The translations under genes and the position numbers were made by a program. From Torulaspora globosa (lineage: Eukaryota > Ascomycota > Saccharomycetes > Saccharomycetales > Saccharomycetaceae): DNA of 64,000 bases. Where the stretch lies: the NCBI RefSeq assembly GCF_014133895.1, contig NC_050732.1, forward strand, positions 744,001 to 808,000, given 5' to 3'. The notes below the pieces were generated by a model, which was given only the letters and a program-made list of their open reading frames with translations, was not told the origin of the DNA and searched no databases. Positions 19,818-28,224 of the stretch are shown here, piece by piece; positions within the stretch are counted from its first letter, which is position 1, and every line of letters starts with the position of its first letter.

Positions 19818-21995
19818 TCACCGCTGGGAATAAGAACTTTGCAGGGCGTCGACCTGTTGCTGAAGACTCTGCAAGTCGCTTAAGATATCGCCACTTCGGG
19901 GACTGGCGGAGGTTGGCATTGCATATGGTCTGGGAGCTGAGAATCCGTTGGTGAAACCTTGCTGGGGGATAAACTGTTGTGGGTTTTGCTGGTGCTGTGG
20001 CAGTTGCTGTGGCAGTTGCTGTGATTGCACTTGTGGTTGATTGGATCCAGTAAACATTGGTTGCTGTCGATCAGGAACTGGACTGGAGTACTGATAGCCG
20101 CTGTTATAGGTGGCACGAGACTGGCTTGTAGGTCCGTTGCTAGGCAGCATATCCCGATACGGACTGCCAGAGGCCATTACTGGGAGATTGGACGTGCTGG
20201 AACTCGGGGACGGCGAATGCGATAGGAGTGACTGGAAGTAACTTCCAGCAGGATTCGACGCTGAAAAGACACCATGCTGCTGCTGCTGCTGCTGCTGTTG
20301 ACGTTGTGGTTGTAGATTCTGAGATTGAGGTGTAATTTGCGGGGACAGTTGCTGTTGCAGCGAAACGCTTGGCTGCGGAGCCTGCAGATGAGGATCCGGC
20401 GGTAATTGACCACTATAAAGTGGAGAGGAGCGTCCATGGACGTCATTCGCTGCATTGGAACTGTTGGTGGACTGTGTGAATTGCTGATTGAAGTGCTGTT
20501 TCATGAGATAATTTCCTGATCCGGTCGCAGTGGGTTTTAATGGCTGTAGGCCGCTTACTGGACTGGAGCCAGTTGCTGATGGAGAGTATCCTGATGCTCC
20601 ATGCTGTTGCGAAGGTATTTGATTACGCATCAGATAGTTAGCTGAGCCTGTCGCGGTTGGTTTCAGTGGTAAAAGTGATGCTTGGCTGTCCATTTGCGAT
20701 TCCTGTGGTGGGTTATAATGCTGACGAAATAAATGGTTTGCCGAACCGGTAGAAGTTGGCTTTAATGGTATAAGAGCTTGCGCAGGCGCCTGTGACAAAT
20801 TACCATCGCTATTTGCCTTACTACTATCGAGTACTATGGAGGGCACACTGCCCGGAGCCATCGAAGCAAAATCCACCGTCTGGATTTGTTTAAAGTGTGA
20901 AAGGGAGTCCTTCATTTCTTCCAGAACTTCCCTTTCTTCCTCAGTTTCTTGTTGATCGTTAGGCATTGCTGATACCAAGGCACTGTTCTTCTCTTTTCTC
21001 TTCGCCATCCGTTTCAGCAGTTGATCCATCGGTAGCGATAAGTCGAGTTTATCACTCTCCTCATTTTCCTCGATATCCTCGTGTTTTTGATCAACGCCGT
21101 CGGAGCTTGGTGCCTCTTGGAAAGTAAGATGCTCGGAAAAGCGAACCCTCTTATTCTTGTCGGCCACAATAGTGATTCTTCTCCTTATCCTCTTGCGAGC
21201 AGATTTTCCCGTAAGCAAGAGTGACGCAAAAGAATCGAAATCGACCTTCCCACCATTGATATCGTCGGGCTCCTCATCCACCTCCTCGTAGACTTCTTGG
21301 CCAGCCCCGCTACTCAGAATGGGACGCGGTTTTGGAATCGGGGCTTTCTCCAGAATCATCTTCCGATTGGGCATCTTATTCTCTATGAGTGCCTTGGAAA
21401 CTAGTCTTAGCACCGCAAAGAATTGACCAATGTTCAATGCGTTCTTGCATGTCCTGAAGATCAATGTAATGCGCTCCTTGAGCTGTTCGCTGATGTTGAA
21501 GTTCGACAAAAACCTGAAAACATCCGCTAATCGTACCAATTTCGAGTGTGTCCTTAAAGTAATGCAATTATACCATCTTAGATATGTTCGGACTTCTTCG
21601 AATGTCAATTCTGAGCGCGATAGCGAGAGAGGCACCCGCAATTCATCCGGTGTCTCCTTATATTCGATGTCTGCTTCTGCCTCTATCTTGTGTGATTTGT
21701 GTATATTGCTATGCTGGCTGTAGACTAGCTCATTCTGGTGAGCCTTTGGTTGCTCATTCGGCGAGGCTTGGGGATGACCAGACCAGTTGCCATTCGCCGT
21801 CTTAACGTTGCCACTCAGGCTTTGTTTAGGTTGCTGATTTGAATTATTAGCAGGCTGCTCTGCATTGAAGCTGATGGCGGAACCAGGACCAAAGTTAAAG
21901 GAGACGCTTGGTGGAGGCATTTGACCTGCTTCTTCAACGGTAACATTACCTTCATCACTGCTAAGTCCCGGAACATTCAACCAATCGAAGGACAT
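19818..21995 (-). CDS. SCD5: Scd5, phosphatase-1 targeting subunit in endocytosis
   Basis: Cortical actin-patch protein that brings the phosphatase Glc7 to endocytic sites and links clathrin, actin and the Pan1/End3/Sla1 group. 725 residues (S. cerevisiae Scd5 872). It opens with the family signature MSFDWLNVPGL. The conserved N-terminal half includes EEVRTYLRWYN and NALNIGQFFAVLRLVSKAL. The PP1-docking RVxF motif is seen as RVRFSEHLTF near residue 285. Three PLKPTxTGSxNxLM repeats follow in the middle, the same number as in S. cerevisiae, where they are Prk1 phosphorylation sites. The C-terminal third is Gln/Pro/Ser rich with a polyglutamine run and ends in a short QSLQQQVDALQ coiled coil. 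Both ends align with Scd5. Confidence 0.95.
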   Translation of the reverse strand: MSFDWLNVPGLSSDEGNVTVEEAGQMPPPSVSFNFGPGSAISFNAEQPANNSNQQPKQSLSGNVKTANGNWSGHPQASPNEQPKAHQNELVYSQHSNIHKSHKIEAEADIEYKETPDELRVPLSLSRSELTFEEVRTYLRWYNCITLRTHSKLVRLADVFRFLSNFNISEQLKERITLIFRTCKNALNIGQFFAVLRLVSKALIENKMPNRKMILEKAPIPKPRPILSSGAGQEVYEEVDEEPDDINGGKVDFDSFASLLLTGKSARKRIRRRITIVADKNKRVRFSEHLTFQEAPSSDGVDQKHEDIEENEESDKLDLSLPMDQLLKRMAKRKEKNSALVSAMPNDQQETEEEREVLEEMKDSLSHFKQIQTVDFASMAPGSVPSIVLDSSKANSDGNLSQAPAQALIPLKPTSTGSANHLFRQHYNPPQESQMDSQASLLPLKPTATGSANYLMRNQIPSQQHGASGYSPSATGSSPVSGLQPLKPTATGSGNYLMKQHFNQQFTQSTNSSNAANDVHGRSSPLYSGQLPPDPHLQAPQPSVSLQQQLSPQITPQSQNLQPQRQQQQQQQQHGVFSASNPAGSYFQSLLSHSPSPSSSTSNLPVMASGSPYRDMLPSNGPTSQSRATYNSGYQYSSPVPDRQQPMFTGSNQPQVQSQQLPQQLPQHQQNPQQFIPQQGFTNGFSAPRPYAMPTSASPRSGDILSDLQSLQQQVDALQSSYSQR
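20275..20297. repeat. Trinucleotide (CAG/CTG) microsatellite in SCD5
   Basis: Seven or so consecutive TGC units on the plus strand, read on the minus strand as CAG codons for polyglutamine within the Gln-rich C-terminal third of Scd5. Such tracts vary in length between strains. Confidence 0.8.
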
Positions 21996-22186
21996 CCTCT
22001 GCCTTGGCCAGCGTGTTTCTCTTGATCCTACCTTGTAACTTATGTGTTGTTTTAATCAAGTCCCTCCTTTATCGTTATGTTCGTGCGAATCCTAATCATG
22101 GGTATATAAGAGAAGCATAGCCTTGAGTAGTGAAGTCGCTAATCATTCCCCTACGGTTCCCAAACCTGCTGATAGGATAGATCGGT

Positions 22187-22948
22187 ATGCCCAGGAAGAA
22201 TAAGAGACCTGTCTTTGGTGAGGACGACAGTGAGAGCGAAAGTACTGGTGATGGCTTTAAAGCATATCTAAGTAAGAAGTCGTTGCAGTCGAGCAAGAGG
22301 GCCAAGAGCCCGCAGGCCCTAGCCGTAGCAAAGAGCAGTCTTGATGAGGACGAATCGAAAGGTCTCAAGCGACCTCAAGAGACGGAACAAAGATCTAGTT
22401 TTATGGAGGGGCTTTTGAAGGCCAAAAGACAGCGTGAGATGGATAGGCTGCATTCGCAGGCCATTCGAAACACGTTTGAGAACGAGTTGCAGAAGAAGAA
22501 CGATAGTCCAGATCAAAGTTTCATTACTGAAGGATACAAAGTGAAGAGAACGGAATATGACCAGGCCGAGCTCCGGGCGGCGGAAGAGGATGAGTATCAC
22601 AACGACGACAAACTCCACGGTGGATCATCAAGGGCGCTGGCATTGCAAATGCTGATGCGTGATGCACCTCCTGCCGAAGATTCTGAGGCTGCACCTGAGG
22701 AGGCTTGTTCGGAGAAGAATGTCGCCAAGGTGCCACCTATATTCGAGAACGATATATATCATTCCGAACCATCCAAGATGAGAAGATCAGTAGTGGAGGC
22801 GAATCACTCGGTAGAAAGCTTGATAAAACTGCGACCCGAGGAGAAACAATCATGCATTCGCGAGTTCCTTCGATCAACGAAGTCCATGCAGGAAATTAAA
22901 CTGCACATTGAAAAGTATTATGAACGACAGTCTGTCCGGAAACGATAA
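22187..22948 (+). CDS. NSRP1-N domain protein (CCDC55/NSRP1-like), putative splicing-related
   Basis: 253-residue basic and acidic, Lys/Glu-rich protein. It starts MPRKNKRPVFGEDDSESES, similar in style to the start of NSRP1 (nuclear speckle splicing regulator, CCDC55) relatives. The block from about residue 68 to 125 (SFMEGLLKAKRQREMDR, then ENELQKK, then SFITEGYKVKRTEY, then AEEDEYH) fits the NSRP1 N-terminal domain pattern of YIxxLLKAxxxRxxE followed by F-x-T-xx-YKxKL. The rest is predicted coiled or disordered. I know no S. cerevisiae gene between SCD5 (YOR329C) and MIP1 (YOR330C), so this looks like a gene kept here and lost there. It is convergent with MIP1, with 14 bp between the stops. 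The reading frame is real by composition, ATG start and tight packing; the family call is from memory of the motif and the function is inferred only. Confidence 0.75.
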   Translation: MPRKNKRPVFGEDDSESESTGDGFKAYLSKKSLQSSKRAKSPQALAVAKSSLDEDESKGLKRPQETEQRSSFMEGLLKAKRQREMDRLHSQAIRNTFENELQKKNDSPDQSFITEGYKVKRTEYDQAELRAAEEDEYHNDDKLHGGSSRALALQMLMRDAPPAEDSEAAPEEACSEKNVAKVPPIFENDIYHSEPSKMRRSVVEANHSVESLIKLRPEEKQSCIREFLRSTKSMQEIKLHIEKYYERQSVRKR

Positions 22949-22962
22949 AACTCAAATTGAAA

Positions 22963-25900
22963 TTAAGAGTTGGCTTGCAGTTCATCTTTCGATGTATTGT
23001 TCATCTCTTTGAAAAGGGTGCTACTTCTTATGCCATCTTTTTTGACACTCTGAGTAGCAGTTTTTTTAGTCTTTGGGCGCCTGGCTTTGCGTCTGATGCT
23101 GGATTTGTGGGACGCGTCGTTAAGAACATCGTTAACAACTTCTTCAACATCGGTCTTGTTCAAAATTTCTTCCCTCGATGCTGCATGTTTTCTGGACTCA
23201 TCTATGCATTCATAGAAGATATCATAGGCCTTCTTGTTTCCCACGGTTTTTCTTCTACCTCTTTGGGACACCTTTTTATTGCTAACTCTTGTTTTCTCAT
23301 CGGCAGATTCCAGATCAGACCGCGCGATTGGGTTAGAAAGCTGATCAGATGCCTCCACACCGCTCTCAAAAGAGGCTTGAGCATGTGCTTTTATTGCTTC
23401 ACAACGGCCAGCCGCTGAAGCCGCTTGCTCAAAGAATCCCGCCGGGGTAGATTTCGCGGTAGGCGACTGTACAGGCCCAACCGTTACGTTCGTGGGGATC
23501 CAATTTTTCTTTACGCTGGGATTTGCTGCATGTCTCTGATGATTTTTACCCTTTAATCTTTCCTCCTTCATACTCATGGTATAAGCTACCCATTGGTCTG
23601 CGTGTTCGAAGGGTGCGTTGTCCATGATAGTGATTCTCTTTTTCTTCCCTCTCTTCAAGTCTTTCAAATAATCAAGCAGACCATACATTTCTTCTGGGTT
23701 TTCCGTTCGGAATTCTTTATCTGTCGTCTCTTGAATGTACGCTGATTCTAGCGCATCGACTTTCCATTTGGCATTTTGCAATTGCATCCTCAGAAAATAT
23801 TTCCAGAACTCCTCTGAGTATGCCTTATTATATTCTGCAAAGACTGGCTCACGGTACTTGTATGGAAAATGAGAAACTTCGATGCACTCTTTTGGATCCT
23901 CTAACGCACTCCCGGGAATCTCCAGCAATTTTCTCATATCAATAGTCTCGCCGACCGGGATTGGATTTGGATTGGATGGTGTGACACAATCCATATCCAC
24001 CTCCTTTCTCATTACGTGATCTATGTCAACTGCGGAGAAGAACGCACAGTTCTGTGGCAAATCGTCGATGCCCAGCTGCTCGCAAAAAATTGCTCTTGTC
24101 CAGATATTGCTCACTTGCAAGGCCATAGCAGCTTTATACTTGTCTTCCTCAGCAACCAAGAACCTAATTTCGTCGTGAATGGAGATTGAGAGTCGGGCAT
24201 TAATGTTATATTTCGCAATCAAATAATGCATCGAGCAAGCCAAAAGATGCAAATAATCTACGCCGGAGGACTGAATTGCCCAATTGATCCTCGACGGCAG
24301 AAATGAGTTAGCGCCCAAATTCCTCTTCATAAGAGAAACGGTGATACCGCAACCGAGCACTGGAGTTCTGGGGACGTCTTGTTCAGCTATGCTTTCAAGC
24401 TTATTGAACAAGATCGATTCTGAGCCACCATACCAGAACCTCTTAAAAATCTTCGATGTCTTAGTTTTGCCCTTGGTGCTTTCATAGAGTTTGCTGGCAG
24501 TTGCTTTAGCCTCTTGGTCCGATAAAGACGGATTGAACTTCTTCAGCAAATGGGCAGCAAACTTAACTCCCGCACCATAAATTCTTCCGTAATTGAAAAT
24601 CTTGGCTTCACCTCGACTACAACCCAAAATATGCGCCGTTTTAGTATGCAGATCCGTACCCTCGTTTTTACTGCCTTCTAAACACATCCAACCAATGGCA
24701 GTCCCTCCATGGATATTGAAGACGGAATCGCTAACAAGAGAAGCAATCCATAGCTCTTCACTATCGACATCTGCTCCAACGAAGCAATAGCCCTCTGGTG
24801 CTCTGATTTGTGCTTTGAGCTCTGAGCCGATCCTGTTGGACTTAGCATTCGAGGCTGTTAGCCAAGTGTTTTCCACGGCTCTGCGAGTAACAGTGCCCAT
24901 CGGTATCACAGTAGGCAAAATTATACCGAGATCTTGGTTGCCCTTATGCTTATCATCAGAAGATTTTAGTGGTTTGAATGCCTCAGGGAAGTCAGGCTGA
25001 GGAACCACAAACTGGGATAGAATTCTTTCGCGGGCTGACATCCAATATGAGCCGCACGAATTGATCTTTAAGGCATCATGCGCAAATTCAGACGCCGAAG
25101 TTAAGATTCCTTTCTCGAAAAAATGGATGTATGGTTTGCTTAGGAGTGTCTTGCAATTATTATCCGGCCCGTTGGGGTGGGGTATTTTGAAAAAAACCCC
25201 AGGATTTTCCGACTCGACACCTTTTGCCTGAAGCTCTTTGCGATACCTTTCATTGACACCCTCATCAGCAAGCACATAGTTTTTTGACTTGAATTTGTCA
25301 ATCATTGAATTTGGGACTGGAAAACACCAGCCATTATCATCCGTCCATACCGCCGGATAGCCTTCCCACGACAGTTTGAAAAAAATTGGTATAATTCTTG
25401 ATTTTATAGTAATATGTGGCTTAATGGCGTTTTTGTTGGGGAAAAGAGATCTATACCATTCTGGATAACCCGGTAACTTTTGATTCTTCGTGGGAACACC
25501 TTTCTTAGTCAGCCTTAATGGCTTTATGGACCAATCTAGTTGGCGCATCCAAGGATCCTTATTAATGGCTTCCAAAGAGGAACCTGGCTGATATAGTTTT
25601 ACTGTGTCTTCAATTATCTGGATTATCTTGCTCTCGATATCCAGTTTTGATTCCTGATAAACACTTTCTGAGCTTCTCAGGTATTCATTCCACTGCTTAT
25701 GGCGAGTCGGTAAGATACAACTGCTTAAAGATCGTAGGGCGCCAAATGACACCGGATGCGGACACTTCTCCAAAAAAAGAGGGAAAACTTTATCAAACAC
25801 TCTACTGGTCGTTTCAACATCAGTCGCGCAATAATTGGCCAGCAGTTGGAAATTATCTATCACGTCGTTTTTATCAGTAGTTTCGAAAAATTGACGGGGT

Positions 25901-26904
25901 TCTTTTTGCATTTTGATTCCGCAATGCAAGCTGGCAACATCACTTAACGAATTCATCGCAGACACACTGAGCCAGGGATCCTCTTCAAGGTTCTCTAGAT
26001 GCGTACTCTCAAGCTCTTCATCCCCATCACTTGTGTCCCTAATCGATTTGAGCTTCTGGCTTTTGACAAATTGGGGTCGCTGTCTGGAACAAAGGCCGGA
26101 CGAGGCAACATGCAATGATTGAGTATCCAGATAGAACGCCTTGGATGGTCGAAAGTTATATTCATCTAGGACACGCGCTCTATCATAACCCACGTTGTGG
26201 CCTATTATCAATCGATTCTGATCCATAGAGTTCATTGGTATCAAATGCTCCACCTTACTAGATCCACAGATGAACGGCGAACACCACAGGTACCAAGCTT
26301 TATCCGACAAAGCAACTGCCAACGTCGGGTAGGACGAGATCCTATACAGTGTTTCGACATCAAATACTAGGGTGTCTTCTAAAGGCGATGATACCCGCTG
26401 GGGCTCTTTACCCGGTTCATATCTCATCCATCCCTCAGTCCTGATCCATTCTCGAGGCCTCGGTACTATTTCATTGAATTTATCCGAGCACATCGTTCGG
26501 TAAGGTTCAGAGGCAAAATGCCCCAGTTTTTGGAAATGCTCGTCGAGCGAATTGCCCTGCAATTTCGGTAGCTGAAAGGATATCGGCTCCGATATAGACG
26601 TTTTCTTTCCCAAAAGATCAAAACTTTTCAAGAACTGCCGAGACAGATTGACCAATGCCTCCCTTTTCGTCGCATCCAAAAAGTCCTCCTTCTTACTATG
26701 CTTTCTGCCGCCGAACAGCTGCTGATACAAAGACCGACTCAGATATTGAATACCCACAGGATTAATCCTAGGCTCCTCTTTGAACTTCTCTACCGACGAC
26801 GAGTACTGTCGATACCGATAAATCGTGCGGCAAGTCGCCAACCGAGTCAATACCCGCTCGGGTGAGCTCCGCGGTCCGCTTCTAGGCGCAAAACACGCCA
26901 CCAT
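22963..26904 (-). CDS. MIP1: Mip1, mitochondrial DNA polymerase gamma
   Basis: Catalytic subunit that replicates and proofreads mitochondrial DNA. 1313 residues (S. cerevisiae 1254). The N-terminal 35 residues are rich in Arg, Ser and Thr with few acids, a likely mitochondrial presequence. The exonuclease domain starts with motif I FDVET at 181-185; the invariant DNFQLLANYCATDVETT segment is Exo III. Polymerase motifs follow: A near 705-715 (GADVDSEELWIASL), B near 765-780 (EAKIFNYGRIYGAG), C near 906-908 (SIHDEIRFLV). After the polymerase comes a long C-terminal extension of some 300 residues, typical of Saccharomycetaceae Mip1 and needed for processive synthesis there; its last 150 residues are basic and poorly conserved. 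The ATG at 26902-26904 is a good start. Next to SCD5 in S. cerevisiae, here separated only by the NSRP1-like gene. Confidence 0.96.
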   Translation of the reverse strand: MVACFAPRSGPRSSPERVLTRLATCRTIYRYRQYSSSVEKFKEEPRINPVGIQYLSRSLYQQLFGGRKHSKKEDFLDATKREALVNLSRQFLKSFDLLGKKTSISEPISFQLPKLQGNSLDEHFQKLGHFASEPYRTMCSDKFNEIVPRPREWIRTEGWMRYEPGKEPQRVSSPLEDTLVFDVETLYRISSYPTLAVALSDKAWYLWCSPFICGSSKVEHLIPMNSMDQNRLIIGHNVGYDRARVLDEYNFRPSKAFYLDTQSLHVASSGLCSRQRPQFVKSQKLKSIRDTSDGDEELESTHLENLEEDPWLSVSAMNSLSDVASLHCGIKMQKEPRQFFETTDKNDVIDNFQLLANYCATDVETTSRVFDKVFPLFLEKCPHPVSFGALRSLSSCILPTRHKQWNEYLRSSESVYQESKLDIESKIIQIIEDTVKLYQPGSSLEAINKDPWMRQLDWSIKPLRLTKKGVPTKNQKLPGYPEWYRSLFPNKNAIKPHITIKSRIIPIFFKLSWEGYPAVWTDDNGWCFPVPNSMIDKFKSKNYVLADEGVNERYRKELQAKGVESENPGVFFKIPHPNGPDNNCKTLLSKPYIHFFEKGILTSASEFAHDALKINSCGSYWMSARERILSQFVVPQPDFPEAFKPLKSSDDKHKGNQDLGIILPTVIPMGTVTRRAVENTWLTASNAKSNRIGSELKAQIRAPEGYCFVGADVDSEELWIASLVSDSVFNIHGGTAIGWMCLEGSKNEGTDLHTKTAHILGCSRGEAKIFNYGRIYGAGVKFAAHLLKKFNPSLSDQEAKATASKLYESTKGKTKTSKIFKRFWYGGSESILFNKLESIAEQDVPRTPVLGCGITVSLMKRNLGANSFLPSRINWAIQSSGVDYLHLLACSMHYLIAKYNINARLSISIHDEIRFLVAEEDKYKAAMALQVSNIWTRAIFCEQLGIDDLPQNCAFFSAVDIDHVMRKEVDMDCVTPSNPNPIPVGETIDMRKLLEIPGSALEDPKECIEVSHFPYKYREPVFAEYNKAYSEEFWKYFLRMQLQNAKWKVDALESAYIQETTDKEFRTENPEEMYGLLDYLKDLKRGKKKRITIMDNAPFEHADQWVAYTMSMKEERLKGKNHQRHAANPSVKKNWIPTNVTVGPVQSPTAKSTPAGFFEQAASAAGRCEAIKAHAQASFESGVEASDQLSNPIARSDLESADEKTRVSNKKVSQRGRRKTVGNKKAYDIFYECIDESRKHAASREEILNKTDVEEVVNDVLNDASHKSSIRRKARRPKTKKTATQSVKKDGIRSSTLFKEMNNTSKDELQANS

Positions 26905-27531
26905 TCTAACAGCGCAGCGATCTATTGTAATTATAACGCTCCAGAAGACCAGATATAGGCCAACACACTAGCAAAATCCCTTTACCACTCGACTTTCTTG
27001 AGAGTTTTGTGTAGTCCATTCTCTTTGCCCTCATTTGTTTACATCAGTATAGCTGACATCGTAAATAATGATATATTCTTACTCAAGATGAACATTAACC
27101 ACCAAATGACTGCAAGCGGGACGCTTGGAAGCTCCAAGCGGGAATTGTCTTCTATCATGAGCTAGTGGTAATAGAGATCAGGCTTCCACTAGCATGCTCA
27201 CGCTAAAAATCGTTATTTGTCTGCAACCAGCGTCGTACCAATGCAACCGAGCTCCATCACACTAGCAGAGATCTGAAGCGAGCTCTTCAGAAAACATAGC
27301 AAGCTCCGCTAGTTGTAATGCCATTCATCTAGCCAGTTCATCAATTCCAATTGATTTCTTATGTGTTTTCATCATCTTTTACGATGTGACGACCATTTTT
27401 TTATTGGTTTTACAGCCATATACTGGCAACTCGACCATCCCTTTACTTCGACATCAAGGATTTGGAAGGACGATTGCTAGATCTGCAGATTGCTAGCCAG
27501 TTGCGAGATTTCGATTGTTGATTGTACGATC
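26905..27531. other. Divergent MIP1-VMA4 intergenic region with inverted repeats
   Basis: 627 bp between divergent genes. It has no open frame of note and no tRNA-like A/B boxes. It holds short perfect inverted repeats: CGCTTGGA/TCCAAGCG (27122-27129 and 27133-27140, 3-nt loop) and GCTAGTGG/CCACTAGC (27161-27168 and 27186-27193, 17-nt spacer), plus a 6-bp CTGAAG/CTTCAG stem near 27273-27290. These may be chance, binding sites or a structured leader. Confidence 0.5.
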
Positions 27532-28224
27532 ATGTCGTCTGTTATCACTGCTTTGACACCCAACCAGGTGAACGATGAATTGAATAAGATGCAGGCATTT
27601 ATCCGGAAGGAGGCCGAGGAGAAGGCCAAGGAGATCCAGTTGAAAGCCGACCAAGAATACGAGATTGAAAAGACTGGGATTGTTCGAAACGAAACGAACA
27701 ATATTGATGCCAATTTTGAGGATAAGTTGAAGAAGGCGTCGCTAAAACAGCAGATCACGAGATCTACTATTGCCAATAAGATGAGACTCAAGGTGTTGAG
27801 CGCCAGAGAGGAGTCCTTGGAGAAGATCTTCGAAAGTACTAAGGAGGAGTTGGGCAATTTAGCCAAGAAGGAGAAGCAGTACAGACCTGTGCTTCGCTCT
27901 CTGATCTTAGAGGCTTCGCTGAAGCTCCTGGAAGATACCGTTGTGGTCAAGGTCGCGAAAAGGGACCAGAAACTAGCCGAATCTTTGATCGATGACGTTG
28001 TCAAGGAGTACAAGGAGGTTGCAAACAAAGATCTCACCATCAAGATTTCCGATATGTTTTTGAGCGACGACACTGTTGGCGGTGTGGTGGTCACCAGCGA
28101 GAATGGTAAGATCGAAGTCAACAATACCCTGGAGGAGAGACTAAAATTGTTAAGCGAGGAGGCCCTGCCAGCTATCAGACTGGAGTTGTTTGGTCCTTCC
28201 AAAACAAGAAAGTTTTTAGATTAG
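27532..28224 (+). CDS. VMA4: Vma4, V-ATPase V1 subunit E
   Basis: Peripheral-stalk subunit E of the vacuolar proton pump; it pairs with subunit G and clamps the catalytic hexamer and subunit C to the membrane sector. 230 residues (S. cerevisiae 233). The ATG at 27532 gives [17 protein letters not shown], an almost exact match to the yeast N terminus. The frame is open slightly upstream with a TTG at 27490, which is not used. The N-terminal 110 residues form a Lys/Glu-rich helix ([30 protein letters not shown]); the C-terminal globular part contains [22 protein letters not shown] and ends [10 protein letters not shown]. In S. cerevisiae the next recognised gene is MRS2; here about 10 kb of other DNA follows. 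Confidence 0.97.
   Translation: MSSVITALTPNQVNDELNKMQAFIRKEAEEKAKEIQLKADQEYEIEKTGIVRNETNNIDANFEDKLKKASLKQQITRSTIANKMRLKVLSAREESLEKIFESTKEELGNLAKKEKQYRPVLRSLILEASLKLLEDTVVVKVAKRDQKLAESLIDDVVKEYKEVANKDLTIKISDMFLSDDTVGGVVVTSENGKIEVNNTLEERLKLLSEEALPAIRLELFGPSKTRKFLD

Noticed and set aside
27477..28202. 241-codon minus-strand frame opposite VMA4
   Set aside because: Complete overlap with VMA4, Ser/Leu/Phe-rich shadow of Lys/Glu codons, no family signature.
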